From NCBI GenBank assembly GCA_963070105.1, contig OY718807.1, positions 1,116,001 to 1,180,000 of the forward strand: 64,000 nt of DNA, in the 5' to 3' direction. Of the stretch, positions 37,401 to 49,418 are shown one piece after another; within the stretch, counting starts at the first letter, position 1, and each line of letters opens with the position of its first letter. Source of the DNA: Litomosoides sigmodontis. Its lineage: Eukaryota > Nematoda > Chromadorea > Rhabditida > Onchocercidae. The position numbers and the translations under genes are program-made. The notes beneath the pieces were generated by a model. It worked only from the letters and a program-made list of their open reading frames with translations. It ran no database searches and had not been told where the DNA came from.

Positions 37401-40400
37401 AGCTTGCTGATGAACTAGAAAAATATCGTGGTATGGATGCGCGACTAGAAAAATGTCTAGATGAATTAACAAAAAAAGATTCATTGGTTAGCTGTTTCTA
37501 GGAATTACGTCTCCATTCCTTTAGGAATTGTAGTGCCATGTATAAGTCATGAAATGAAAGGCAGTCTTACTATTATGATGCGGCGGCTTATTCAAGCTTC
37601 AAGTATTTCGATATACAATACTTTACTAACATGTTACGAAATGCCCACTGCTGCCACGTATATGGATTTCTAGAATGCGATATCATTTGTTTGAAGAAAT
37701 GTAAATGAAATAATATTTCTACGTGGAGTTATCTAATTATGACGCTTTTTTGGATAATGAAAAAAGAATTGAAATTATTGTTTTATAAGTGAAAATTTTT
37801 AATCGATATGCACACATCTTTTTGTTAAAAATTTTTTACTATTTTTAGATAGAAGAACTGAACGGAAGATTTATGCAAAGCAACGACTCTTTGAAAAAAT
37901 TTCGCGATGAGACTATTTATTTGAGAAGACAATTGAGCGTTCGTTTCCTTTTAAATCTATTTTGGTCTTACTATTTATGCGAAGCTATTATGTGATAGAA
38001 ATATATAATACATTCATAATGTAAAACTGTCAAAAAATTATACATAAGTGGTCTAGTATAAACAGATTAAACTCATTTTTCTTCGTTAAAACGCTAAGCT
38101 TTGAATTATTGAACATCAAATGCAGGAAAAAGCAGGATCAAAAAAAGGAAGTGAAAGAGATTGGGCTTTGGAAAATAAAAAATCACTTTCCGAATGCGAA
38201 ATTTTGAAAGAAGCAGTTACAAAAAATCAAAGTCTGATGGTTCGTTTTTGACATGTACTATGCTGAATGCATTACAGTTGATTTGTAGCAAATGAAAACG
38301 TTAGTACGGTTATAAAAACTTAGGCAGTACTAGTCTGATTCTCATTAATATTTTAATATTTTATTAGCTTCAGATAATTTGGCTTGTTGGGGAGCTTGTT
38401 GGGAACTTTATTTTTACCAGCTTATGTAATTTTTTCAGGATCAAATTGCAACTGAAAAGCAGAAAAACGATGATTTGACATCACTGCTAAAGGAACGTGA
38501 GGCAGAACTTATCAACACTCGAATTCTTGTGGATATAAAAGGAAAACATATAGTGAGGTTTTTCCAAGGGGATGCAAAAATGTGACTTTTGCTCAGGATA
38601 GATAGTGGATAATAAAACTGATAATAAGTGCAATGGACAACGTTATAAAAGTTTGTTGGATACTAAAGAATTTTTACTCATCCGAGTTGCAATTTGACTT
38701 TTGTATCTTCTTACGCATAGTTCAAGAAATTTTCATGCGGTTTAGAACACGCATTTCAACTTTTCGGGGTTCTACGAAACTTTATACCTAAATCACCATT
38801 TCTGACCGGGAATAATCGATGGAATCAGCAAATTGATGCTTAAAGGCATTCAAAATTTTAGACCTTCACTGCTTGATGATGATATTTTCCGAATTAGGAG
38901 GAAAAGCTAATAATATAATGAAAAAAGGAGAGTGAAGATAAAAGTGGAGGGGCGAGAACATATAATAGATTGTTACCATGTGTCATATATTGACTTTGGT
39001 AGTTTGAGGTTTTAATTCGAAGAGGGTCGCTCATTATGTTTAGTTGGCAATCTTTGGTGCTCTTGTTATTATTAAAGCAATTGTTAATTAATTCAATTTA
39101 TATGTAGGAGCATTTGTTGGAAGAAAAAGCGGACCTGAAATATGAAAATATACATTTGATGACAGTAGCGAATGAAGTCACTGCGAAATATGACACTTTC
39201 CGGGTTTGTCTTTTTTCCGAAAATCAGAGTTAATCGATCTGCTCCTTATGTGAAGTGAAAATTAACCTGCTATAAAGCCTAACAATTTTCTTTGACTCAC
39301 TGCTACTGACTACTGCTGACTTCTAGAATCAGGCCGAAATTCAGTATCAGTTAGAAACCGCTCAACTAAATCAAATAATTGAAGAAAAAGATGAGCGTCT
39401 GGAACGTTTGCATACACGGATCGCTTTTTTTGAATCTTATCCTGGTGATTTTTTCCATATTTCTTCAGCAGGCAGTATGTTTCCTTTATTAGAGATCCAA
39501 ATGTTTTGTATTTTTTTGCCCATTTGCAGGACACAGCAGCATTTGTTCAGCTAATGCAAATAAATGCATAGACATTACTATATGGGATGCTCTTCCTGTT
39601 GACATACGTTTACAGCTATGTGAGTTGAAAAAAGTAAGGATAAGATTTGTGTATTAGTCCAGATTTCGTTTGCAAAATAGTGTTTTTGGTTTTACAGAAA
39701 ATTACATGTCATATGTTCTATTAGTACTGACTTTTGTAGTTCACATTTTAGAAATATCAAGAACTCAATGCCATTGTATACCGAATGATGTCGGATCCAC
39801 CCACAACGCAATATGCCAATATTATGAAAGTACAAAGCTTTTGAAATTTCCTTCATATTACTTTGTAGAGAAATAAGGCGAATAATTTCATTTAGACTAT
39901 TCTGTTTTCTTTGCAAAATAGTTGGTGAGTCCAAAAAATTCTTGTTTGTTGTGAGAATGCCTATTGTTAGGTTGTGGAGAATAAGTCAACTGACTGCTGT
40001 GGCTTAGCTTCAGAATTAAAAAGCAGGAGTGATTCACATATAGCGGTGTGTGAAGCTGGATCAAGCATTGAATCATCATTGGAAAGCCTAACCGATACAC
40101 CGAATTCGAAAGGAATAAATGAAACAGATACATTACTTTTAATACTCGAGGCCGTTCGTCATGCGGAGGTTGCTAGACCATTTTGGATACTTTCTGTTTC
40201 TCGTAAAATCTTCGGAAAATGTATTTTTTAGTCCAGATCAAATTGTTAATACTGCAGATTCGTGGTAAACTTAGTCCTAACATACAACAATTATTGGAGC
40301 ATCTTCTGTCAGATATACAAGGAGGCAATAAATCAGTGGAACAAGTCGGTGAAGCGGTAAGTTTTCTTTTCAGGAAATGTTTTAATCGCCAACATATCCC

Positions 40401-42914
40401 TTCACTCTGTTATTCATAGCGGGCGTCCTTCAGATGTATGATGGCATGTCCAAAATGGGGTGCATCGGTGTATCGGAAAATTTTCATATTGTCAACCATG
40501 AAAGGTTTTCAGTAATTCAAACGTCTGTTGAGCTATCTGTGGCTTGGACTACGTGTCTTGTAGACGGAGGTTCTGTTTTAGTCTAGTCAAAGCTTTTAGA
40601 ATATCTCTTATGTAGCACCTTGATGCAGCTTTGCCGTTACCGCTCCCCCACTACACTGAGGTGTTTAGATCTAATCCTGTGGAAAATTCCTTTTATAGTC
40701 TAAAGTTGATTGATTATACTAATTATTCTCAGTGAAACAGTGTAGGACTAATGCTGGTCCTTTTTACTTCAAGAATAATTCTTTTCAGGTCAGTCGTTTT
40801 TTTGCAAATTTGGATTTGGCACTAAGGAAAACACTTTCTGCATCGGATGACAACAGAATTAAATGTGAAAAGCTGGATAAATTGTGTGCGGAAGTTAGTT
40901 TTCCTTCATTTGTCGGAAGGATGTTGACTGTAGCTGCCCATATCGATGTAGTTTAGCTTTAAACAAAGCTATTTCAAACTACATTTTCTACTTTTAGTTC
41001 GTTATTGATTCTCTATTCTACAATTTTTGCGTTTGGCTTTATTGAGCAGGCAAATTTCAGATGACTTCTGAACTTCATGAAGCTCGAGATGAACTTTGCT
41101 CTGCCTTAAAGAAGTGCTCTATATATGAAGAAAATATTGACAGCTTAAAACTGCAGTTCAGGTGCATTGTCGAAGTGTGCACTTCACAACTGAACACTTC
41201 ACAAAATTTTTGAACATTGCCTTCAATATGCTATCAGGATTAGTTTTGTCGGAAAAATACGTTTATTCAGCGTTGCCTGGTTTCTATCAGACATACGATT
41301 TCTAAACACATAGAATTTTTTTTAAATAAGAATTATGGAACTCTGAAATATTACAAAAAACATGAACGCGTTTGCAGATGTAAAATATGCAGAATAATTT
41401 TAGATGTAAAAGTGCTGAATTACATGGGAAATTGAAACGAGCTTTTGAAGAAGTTGACAGTTTAACCAAACAGAATGATATTCTTACCATTGCTGTAAGG
41501 GAAGCGAAAGCAATGTTAAAACGTAAAACAGATTTGTGTTTACAAGTGCCGAGTACTATTAAGGTTCACTTAAAAATCGATTTTAATAATATGAGAACAA
41601 TTTTACCTACTTATTACATCTTCGCTTAACAATGGAGTAATTAGGCAATGCAAAGCAATAACTTTCTTTAACTTATCCATTTATCTGTTCTTTTTATTTG
41701 ATTTTATGATGACTGAACGATTGTTTTAATTTAAATTTCAAAAATTGATTCCATTTAGTATCGTTTTATTACTTATAGTATATTTATAGTGTATAAAAGA
41801 CGAATTGGAAAAAGCTAAAAAAGATGAAAGCAAGATGAATGAACGTTTGCGTGAACTATGCAGAGAAAAAGAAAAAGTGAAGCAACTCTTAAGCGAACGG
41901 GAACTCGACGTCGTTAAACTCGAGTATCGCCTTGTCGAAAGTACCAATGAGTGTAAGGGAGTATTTTTTTTTAATTTACTGATATTTAAGTAGAAATTTA
42001 CCCAGTGATTAGATTTACCAATTTTTTAATTTTTTTTAAAGGCACAGTAAGAGCATCGGAATTGCAACATGCCGAAAGTAAAATAGATGAATTGCAAAAG
42101 CGAAATGAATATTTGAAAAGAAAATATGATAAGCGAGAGGGCTTCCTTGAAGAAATGGAAGCAATTCTTCGGGCAATGAAGGTTCGTTGTGAAGGATTGC
42201 AAGGAACTAATCGACTTCGCCAAGTAGGCAACTAACATTGTATTTTTCGTCAATTTTGTATAGAAATATGGAAATCTCTGTAAAATCGAAATTTTTGACT
42301 AGTTTATGTTGAAATTTTATAAAGTTTATCGTTTGTTCCACTTGGTATTCCCATTCAATGCTTGATGTCACATTCCGAAATGCAAAGTAGGGTTCAATAG
42401 ACATCCAGTATGAACTTTGGTAAATTTTTGCTCTGAAACGAATTTTCAGCACTTAATAGAGAAGTTGAAAAAGCTTCTTGTAAAACTGGGCTTTAATTTG
42501 GATAATCCACGTTTGATCAACAGCAGAAGACCGATTGTTCATGAAGGAAATGCAGTAAAATTAATAAGAAAATCCAAAATGCAAATGCAGCCATCCCATT
42601 TGGGTAGACTGAAAATTGCAAAGATTGCGCAACGCCTCGAGAAGGTAATATTTTTCCGGAAAGGCAAACAACATTTGCTTTGATTATGCATTTACTTCAT
42701 AATAGAAATTAATTACAACAACACAGAATTAGACATGTATTTTTAAATGTAGCTGTAATCGTCGTAGTAGTCTGAAATAGCATTTTTCCAGGAAACTGCT
42801 AAAATAGAAGAACTGGAGAGATGTCAAGGCAGTGACTTTGTGCATATTCCATTCTGGCGCAGTTTGAACGCTGTTTCAGTATCATTTGCTGGTAGTCGCA
42901 CTGAGAAGATGTAG
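34492..42914 (+). CDS. Large coiled-coil protein of unknown function (about 24 exons)
   Basis: I do not recognise an orthologue. The start is ATG 34492 (MEDCDDGIGSETNSPRH); exon 1 (34492-34572), exon 2 (34885-35131) and exon 3 (35239-35357) join in phase. The first ~110 residues are acidic and Ser/Pro-rich (SYPSPLVFPTSSTPLRPPTQ), a likely disordered head. From exon 3 (LREKHLECADLEGENERLM) most exons are Lys/Glu/Leu-rich heptad sequence, longest around 36505-36900 and 41050-42220. A less charged stretch near 39530-40360 includes IDITIWDALPVDIRLQL and KLSPNIQQLLEHLL. The tail (about 42450-42914) is basic and ends FAGSRTEKM then TAG at 42912-42914. My exon sum gives roughly 1,100 residues. Such proteins are often centrosomal, ciliary, Golgi or kinetochore scaffolds, but no diagnostic motif selects one. 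Several internal boundaries are approximate. Confidence 0.75.
36967..36981 (+). repeat. Run of fifteen G
   Basis: An uninterrupted G15 homopolymer within the coiled-coil gene, shortly after the exon that ends near 36900 and so probably intronic. Such a run is striking in AT-rich sequence; its length may be inexact in the assembly. Confidence 0.9.
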
Positions 42915-45159
42915 AATATTGACATTATTGCTGGAAGTGTTAGGCAAGCAAGTCATGCCTTTTCTGAAAATGGCTCCGGCTATTATAAGTTAGTTGTCAC
43001 TAAGTTATACTTATCCGGATCCATTTTATTCTAATTACCGGTTGCATTTTTTGTCGTAACAAAGTGGTTTTTTAAGTTCGTTTTCTCTAACTTATGATGG
43101 AAATAGTCCAAAAAAAAAATTTTTTTGAAGAATTCAGTATTGGATAGTCATTTTGTCGCTAACAAAATCTAGTTGACCTATTATTTCATTACTTCAGACA
43201 GCCAAATTGTTTGTAATGAGTAGTGTTGATTTCATGTGTTTTTCCTGTCGGTAGAAAATAGTCATATCTTATTGCAGATATTATATGTTGCATAGTTTTT
43301 TGAATTCACAAGTCTTTTTCTGAATCTCTGCGGTGCTGTCCGACATTGTGGAACAAGAAAAGACTAAAGTGCGAAATTCTGGAGTATTTTTTTGTAAATG
43401 ATATTTTATAAAATTACGTTAATTGGCACTTTATTTGTTAGGTTTTATTCTACGCTCATTATCATCCCAAATGGATTTATATTAGCTTTATTATGATGTG
43501 AATTCCAAATGTACTGCTTTAAGCTTTAAGCTATATTCTCGTGCCGTACTTTTGAATTCATTTTCAAGTCTCTATGGAATGTAGGTGATGTTTTACTGTG
43601 ACAGTATTATCATTATTTGCATTATTTCCTTAAAGTATGCATATCTGTTTGTATTATCTCTTTAGAGCTTGTGTATTGTTTTCGTATGATGTCGAGCAAG
43701 TTCATAAAAAATTACTTCTGAAACGGGAATAGTATCGTGTTGGTAGCATAACATTTCTTTTTCTGTGGATGTTTAATTTTGCGGTTCCTACCACTTTCAA
43801 TTAGTAAGAAAAGATATATTTCATTGGCTCAGTGTATAAATTTGATGTGTAAAATTTGAAAATTTATATAAATTCTTAAAATTATTTGTGTCCCCTTATC
43901 ATGAGAGCTTTTTTCGCAACATTCCATGTTTTATTGTCGTTGTAGTTCAAGAACATCTGAAAGAGTGTCTCTCGCATTTTACATTACTATTGTACTGAAT
44001 ACTAAATAATATAAGACTGTGTGCAGTGTTTTTCATCTGCTATGTACTATTAAATATGATCAGTAACTAATTTGTTGATGAGTTAGAAAATAATTTGAAA
44101 ATCATGCAATATTTTTGATTTTCGATTACCACAAGTTCCTCAAATATGATGCATGGTGAGAAGGGTGAGTTTATGGGAAAACACTTGAAATCTGCATTTT
44201 ACTCTACTATGAACAAGACGACTTCTGTTTGCGTTGCTATCAGATTTTCACTCACATCTCAACGCACATAACTCATCAATCCATCAGAAGATACGGAAGA
44301 TCCTAGTCATTTCTGATTACTAGAATTATAAGCAAGGAAAATCCTATTGTGTTAATGATATTAACGTAATTGAATCAAGGTCAAAATTTTGCCAACGAAA
44401 TACTCGTCACTGGAATATGGTGCACTAACCAATTTCTTTGTTTACTTGTCTTTTATTTAGTTTCCGCCGTTGAAAAGCCTTCATGGACTCTTTGTTTCCC
44501 TTTTTCTACGATACTTCTCGAATGCTCTGTAGAACACTCAACACATTTTTTTCACTCAATCATTCAGCGTTTAAATTATTTAACTGAACTCGTGAAATGC
44601 ATTAAAAGATTCTCATTAAAATAATTGTGTAGGAAATTTCCGGAAGTTGCAAATGATAGTATGTATTAGATGCCTTTGAAACTTTAAGTGTGAACAAATT
44701 ACATACTATTAGAATGTCGATATTCACGCTTATGAAATCTCTCAGCTACATCTGAAATAATTTAAAAGTATGAATATAATTTCAGGGCAGTATAAAGATG
44801 CATAATTAAGCAGAATTACTCATTGATATTTTATATTTTTTTTTGTACGGTATGTTTGCTCATTTATTCAGCGGTTGAATCACTTCAAAAGCTACCAAAT
44901 CGCATTACTTACGAAAAGCGAAAAAATAACCAAAAAATTTTTACTTCTAAAAAAACTAGTACGACTTTGTCTTAAGCAACGACAACAGCAACTTCGCATA
45001 GGACTGATTGTATTTACTAGTAATCGCTGAAAGCTCTAAGTAACTAACGAAATGTTGCATTTTTCTTTCCGTTTTTTAGAGAAAATTACAATCCAAATGA
45101 AGCAGGTGGAAATTGTTTAAAAAGCAAGTTTTTTTCAAAAAAATAAGAAAAAGTTGCAG
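42915..45159 (+). other. Spacer between the coiled-coil and MSP-domain genes
   Basis: About 2.2 kb of AT-rich sequence holding the 3' UTR of the coiled-coil gene and the upstream region of the MSP-domain gene. The short open frames here match nothing known. The right end closes with TTGCAG three bases before the next ATG. Confidence 0.4.
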
Positions 45160-45162
45160 GAA
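45148..45162 (+). promoter_or_regulatory. Probable trans-splice acceptor before the MSP-domain gene
   Basis: The sequence aaaagttgcag ends in AG at 45158-45159, only three bases ahead of ATG 45163. A 5' UTR this short is typical of nematode mRNAs that receive a spliced leader. Confidence 0.5.
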
Positions 45163-47270
45163 ATGTCACACCCAAAGGAAATTATCTTCCCAGCAACTAA
45201 CAAATCAGTGGTTCGACGTCTGCTGCTTCGTAATAACACAAAAACGAATTTTGCGATAAAAGTGAGCAAGCTTTCACAACAATGAAAAACGCTTGATCAA
45301 TTCGCTCATTGAAAGGCTAATTAGGAAAATGAAGTGAATGTATATTTCAGTGCAAAAAAAAATTCTTTTTCTCTTTGCGCTATTTCTCTTTCATCTTTCT
45401 TCCGCAGACGTGCGCGCACAATTTAAGCAATTCGAAATATTTCTGATTTTACACTTTTTTTTTCGTTGGCGCACTTGAATTTTCACAGCAAATTTGTCAG
45501 TCTGTTAAAAGAATTTGTCTTACGTGAAGTGGAAGTGCGTGAAAAAAAATCTTGGAGAATGTCGTAAAATCTTTCAATGCCTGCTAGAGAGAAAAGGGAG
45601 TATTTTTGTTTGCGCTTACAGCTACGGACAAATAATCCGTCATTGGTAATGGAACCGTCAAAGGGATTTCTTCAAGCTGGACGTACGCAACCTATTTCGC
45701 TCTGTCTTGATGGCACTCAGAAGGCAACGGTGAGTGGCGCTTCTGTCATTTCAACTCCTTTCGTACGTAAAAAGTGACCAGAATTTTTCAATTATTTGTA
45801 GCAGCTATGAGCTCTTACACACTTGTTCGTTCGCCATTTCAATTTAATATTTTGAAATTTCTAATTTCAACATTTTTACTCGGCCATTTATTTTCAATTG
45901 ACTTATTTGGAGCATTGTTGCATAGCAGTGCATTATTCATTGCCACTTTTTTTTTGTTCGAAATTGCCAACAACGGTCGTGCTGATCGACGTTAACTAAG
46001 AATGCACGATGAAGCACTTATTCAAATCTTGCTTGATCTCACCTTAGCACAACTGCCAACTTGTGCCACTACTGTTCCCACATCTTCATTCGCTAAATAA
46101 TCTTCAAAAGCATTTAAGGCTTAGAAGGGGAATGATGGTCCGTGTTGGATAAGCCTTTTGCTCAAATTTATTCTAATTTGTTTGCAATTCATCAGAAGCG
46201 ATCAATCGAAATTTACTGCCGTCCAGTGGATAGAAGATCGGAGGCCGAGTGTCGTCGTTGGTTTTTGGAACCGACAGAAAATGGTCAATCGTCTAGTCAA
46301 CTCGCACAAACGTTGCAAATTAAGACAAGCAACGGTTTTGCACCTCTTGAAGTAACTTTAGAAGTGAAATTTCAACAGGAAATCCTCGGAAATTCTCTGC
46401 TAACTTTTAGCAAGTCATTCTGAAATAAGTTGTACAGAATGTTGAAAAGAGCAATTTCAATGCGCGTCTGTTATAAACTTCCTAAGAAAAAGATAACATT
46501 CGGGCCGATCAAGTTTAACTTGATTTGTTCGTGTAATAATAAAAGTGATTTTAGCACTGTTCATCGTTTTAGTGTCAGTTTTCTTCATCATTACTATTTT
46601 ATATCGCTTGAAATATTAAAACTAATTTCAATTACACATCAATTTCAACTCTTTCTTTTCCGCAAAAGATCAGAATTAGTATAGGCGTAAAATCAAATCT
46701 GATTTATGTACTATATCTCAATATTTTTATAAATACAAATTCATAAATGTAAATTAAATGGCGCAATTTGTCCTTCAGACAGTTCTCGATCTTCCGTGTC
46801 TAGCGATTGCAATTCAAGCAGAGCAACATCCCACGCATATGACGAGTGATTCGGATACGGTCACTGCTCATCAAATTGATAGCGGTAGGATTTAGTAATA
46901 ACAATCAGTCATTACGCACGTGAAACTGAAATTGTGTCCCTTTAACCTACTGACATTTAAACTGGAATTAATTTCAAGCAAATGTAGTCCAAGTATATTA
47001 CTTAAAATATAACTTAATTACGTTGCCGAGAAGTAACTCTTAGGTACCGCAACTGCTTGTGCGATATCGGATGCAGAATTATTAGAAATGCTTCCACCGG
47101 ACTGGGTGCTAAATACAGCACGAGGAATTGAAGAAAGCGATTGGAATGGGAATATTTTATCGTTATCACGTCCTACATGTGGATGGCTTGAGAAATTTTT
47201 CGATTCAATCTTTCCTCCTGATGAGACGCAGGAAACAATCGCACCTTGTGCAGCAAGCCGAGAAATTTAG
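45163..47270 (+). CDS. MSP-domain (major sperm protein-like) protein with C-terminal extension
   Basis: MSP domains are immunoglobulin-like folds; in nematodes they form sperm filaments, act as signals or, in VAP proteins, dock to the ER. Exon 1 (45163 to about 45260) encodes IIFPATNKSVVRRLLLRNNT, the usual first strands. Exon 2 (from about 45621) encodes LRTNNPSLVMEPSKGFLQAG and ends DGTQKAT at a GTGAGT donor. Exon 3 (from about 46196) is phase-compatible and reads KRSIEIYC and RRWFLEP, then runs on to a likely donor near 46345. Two further exons (from about 46780, DLPCLAIAIQAE; and 47045-47270, LEMLPPDWVLNTARGIEE) join in phase 1 and end in TAG. The tail beyond the domain has about 110 residues, with no transmembrane helix visible, and I do not recognise it. 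The domain call is firm; the link to the tail exons is inferred from phase. Confidence 0.7.
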
Positions 47271-49399
47271 CAGATATTTGAAGCAAAATCCCAGAAAATT
47301 GAAATTCAACTGCCAATCTGTCCATAACACACTTTCCCTAAAATTAACTAGTATACCCTTTCTACATTATTGTACAGAATATGAACGGTCTATGTGTAAT
47401 TTTGATATATCACGTAAAGATATTAGGTGAATTGAACTTTTCCTATGATTGCTAGGCAGCAACTAGCGGCAATAGCTAGAGCAACTTTCAATTAATAACA
47501 ATCACAAACAACTTCAAAATATTTTACAGGAGCTAAAATCGATGAACACGTATTTCACGGTTGTAATACGTGTATAATACGTAAGTACAACGTGAATTGC
47601 TACACATCTAGTTGTATGTTGATAAAGTAACGAAATACATAGATGAATCCCTCCTCACTTCATGCTAATTATAAGCAGTGCCTCTATCGTATAAGCAAGA
47701 TTGACAAGTGATCACGTGAAAAAAGAGCACAAAGTATACAATGCCTCACTCTTACTGATTGTTCATCACTTCATTCACTTTTTCTTCCGTCACAATCAAC
47801 TCCCTCAACTGATCTCATTGAAAATCTCACAGGAAAAGCAAATGTAACAACGACACCACCAATTCCATCGTCCATTGCTCCTCTTCATTTCCATTTTAAT
47901 TTCACCTCTGTTTCTCTTGTTAACAGTTAGTTACATGGCATAACTTATCAGTTATCAATTCCACTCTTATCCCTTTCGCCTCATTTTTGTACCACCTCCT
48001 TCACTGTAAATATGGCAGTAACAATAGAATTATGATTTCACTAATGAATTTAAGAGAGAGGATTTCCTGTGGATTTGACCTACTCTACTACATTTATCGC
48101 AATTAAAAAAACCATCTGCGAATATTACCCTGAATGATTAATACTAATTAATAAAAAGTAACAGTGTTTTGTGATTGATCACTCTCATGAAATGTGAATT
48201 CAATTTATCAACCCATCCACTTCTTTCGTTTTGTCAACTAAATTTGGAGTGAGAAGAGGGAATTTCAATACTTTGCAATGTATCATTGTATTTAGAACAT
48301 TTTTCTCACCTTCAAATGCTCAATATTTTTCATTCTTCGGAAGTTTATGCGCACTCGACCCAGTGCTAGCGCACTTGTCAACACTCTTCCCATTCCTGTT
48401 CATTCTTTCCTCCAGAATCCTCACTGGCCCGTAACAACGTGCTTGGATTGTTTCTCGTTTTCAAATCTCCCTAAATTAGAACGTCGTAATTACTGTCATA
48501 GTCGTCGCAGCAGGCGAATTTAATTTGTTGTTTTGTGCAATGAATTATAATTTCAGCACTAACATTGAACGGAGGAAAAGGGGAAAAAATGGTGAGAGGA
48601 ATTGAATAATACAATCATTGCTGAACCGTACAATTACTTGACAGTACCAAGTTCAGCTAGCGGATACAGTAAGCGAATTGGAGCGGCAGGTTGGAAGTGA
48701 AATGAGAGAGAGAGAGAAAGAGAGATAGAGAGAGAGATGTGTTCATTGCATTTTGGTCGTATTAAATATTTCCGCCCTAAATTGAATTGTCCTCGACACA
48801 TTTTCGTAAAGTGGATTATATATTCGGTCGTATCACTGGTAGCCGTTTGCATCGTTGCTTTTCATTTGCATTTGAAAAATTTTGGGCTTAAAATGTTGAA
48901 ATTCAATGCAAACATTTTGTACTTTTTACTCATATTTTATTCACAGCAACACCATTTCATCTCTATGTAACATTCAGGCACAAGAGTTTTTGCAGTTTAA
49001 TAGCGAACATTAATTATTCCATCAGCGAATTTTTCCTGTTTTAAAAATTTCCTGCAATTTTTTTTTGTTTATGTTTTATATTACATTCCGTGATGTCTTT
49101 GAGACTCAACACATACATTTGAATAACTCCTAGGTACACATTAGACCGAACATTATCCCTGCTCGTGTAGGTAGGGTTGCAGGTGCTTTTCGCTTATACA
49201 ACCATTTACTATCGGCTCGGTGGCAATTCCTTATGTTTCTTATACGTGTTATTGGATGCTGATGTTCCCGTTTCACTTATTTATTTCCTTATGTTTTTTT
49301 CATTTCAAAAAGTTTCTTGTATTCCTGACATATTCATACTGAAAAAATTTTTTTATGAAAGAAATATTCTCATCTGTCATTTTTTTCGAAAACATTGTC
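47271..49399 (+). other. Spacer between the MSP-domain and LRRC59 genes
   Basis: About 2.1 kb with no supportable exon. It carries a GA-rich microsatellite at 48704-48738 and several short open frames without family resemblance. Confidence 0.4.
48704..48738. repeat. GA-rich microsatellite
   Basis: Interrupted GA run upstream of the LRRC59-type gene, of the same type as the other GA runs in the window. Confidence 0.85.
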
Positions 49400-49418
49400 T
49401 CATTGTTTTGCAGAAAGC
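49400..49418 (+). promoter_or_regulatory. Probable trans-splice acceptor before LRRC59
   Basis: The sequence cattgttttgcag ends in AG at 49412-49413, five bases before ATG 49419. It fits a spliced-leader acceptor with a very short 5' UTR. Confidence 0.5.
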
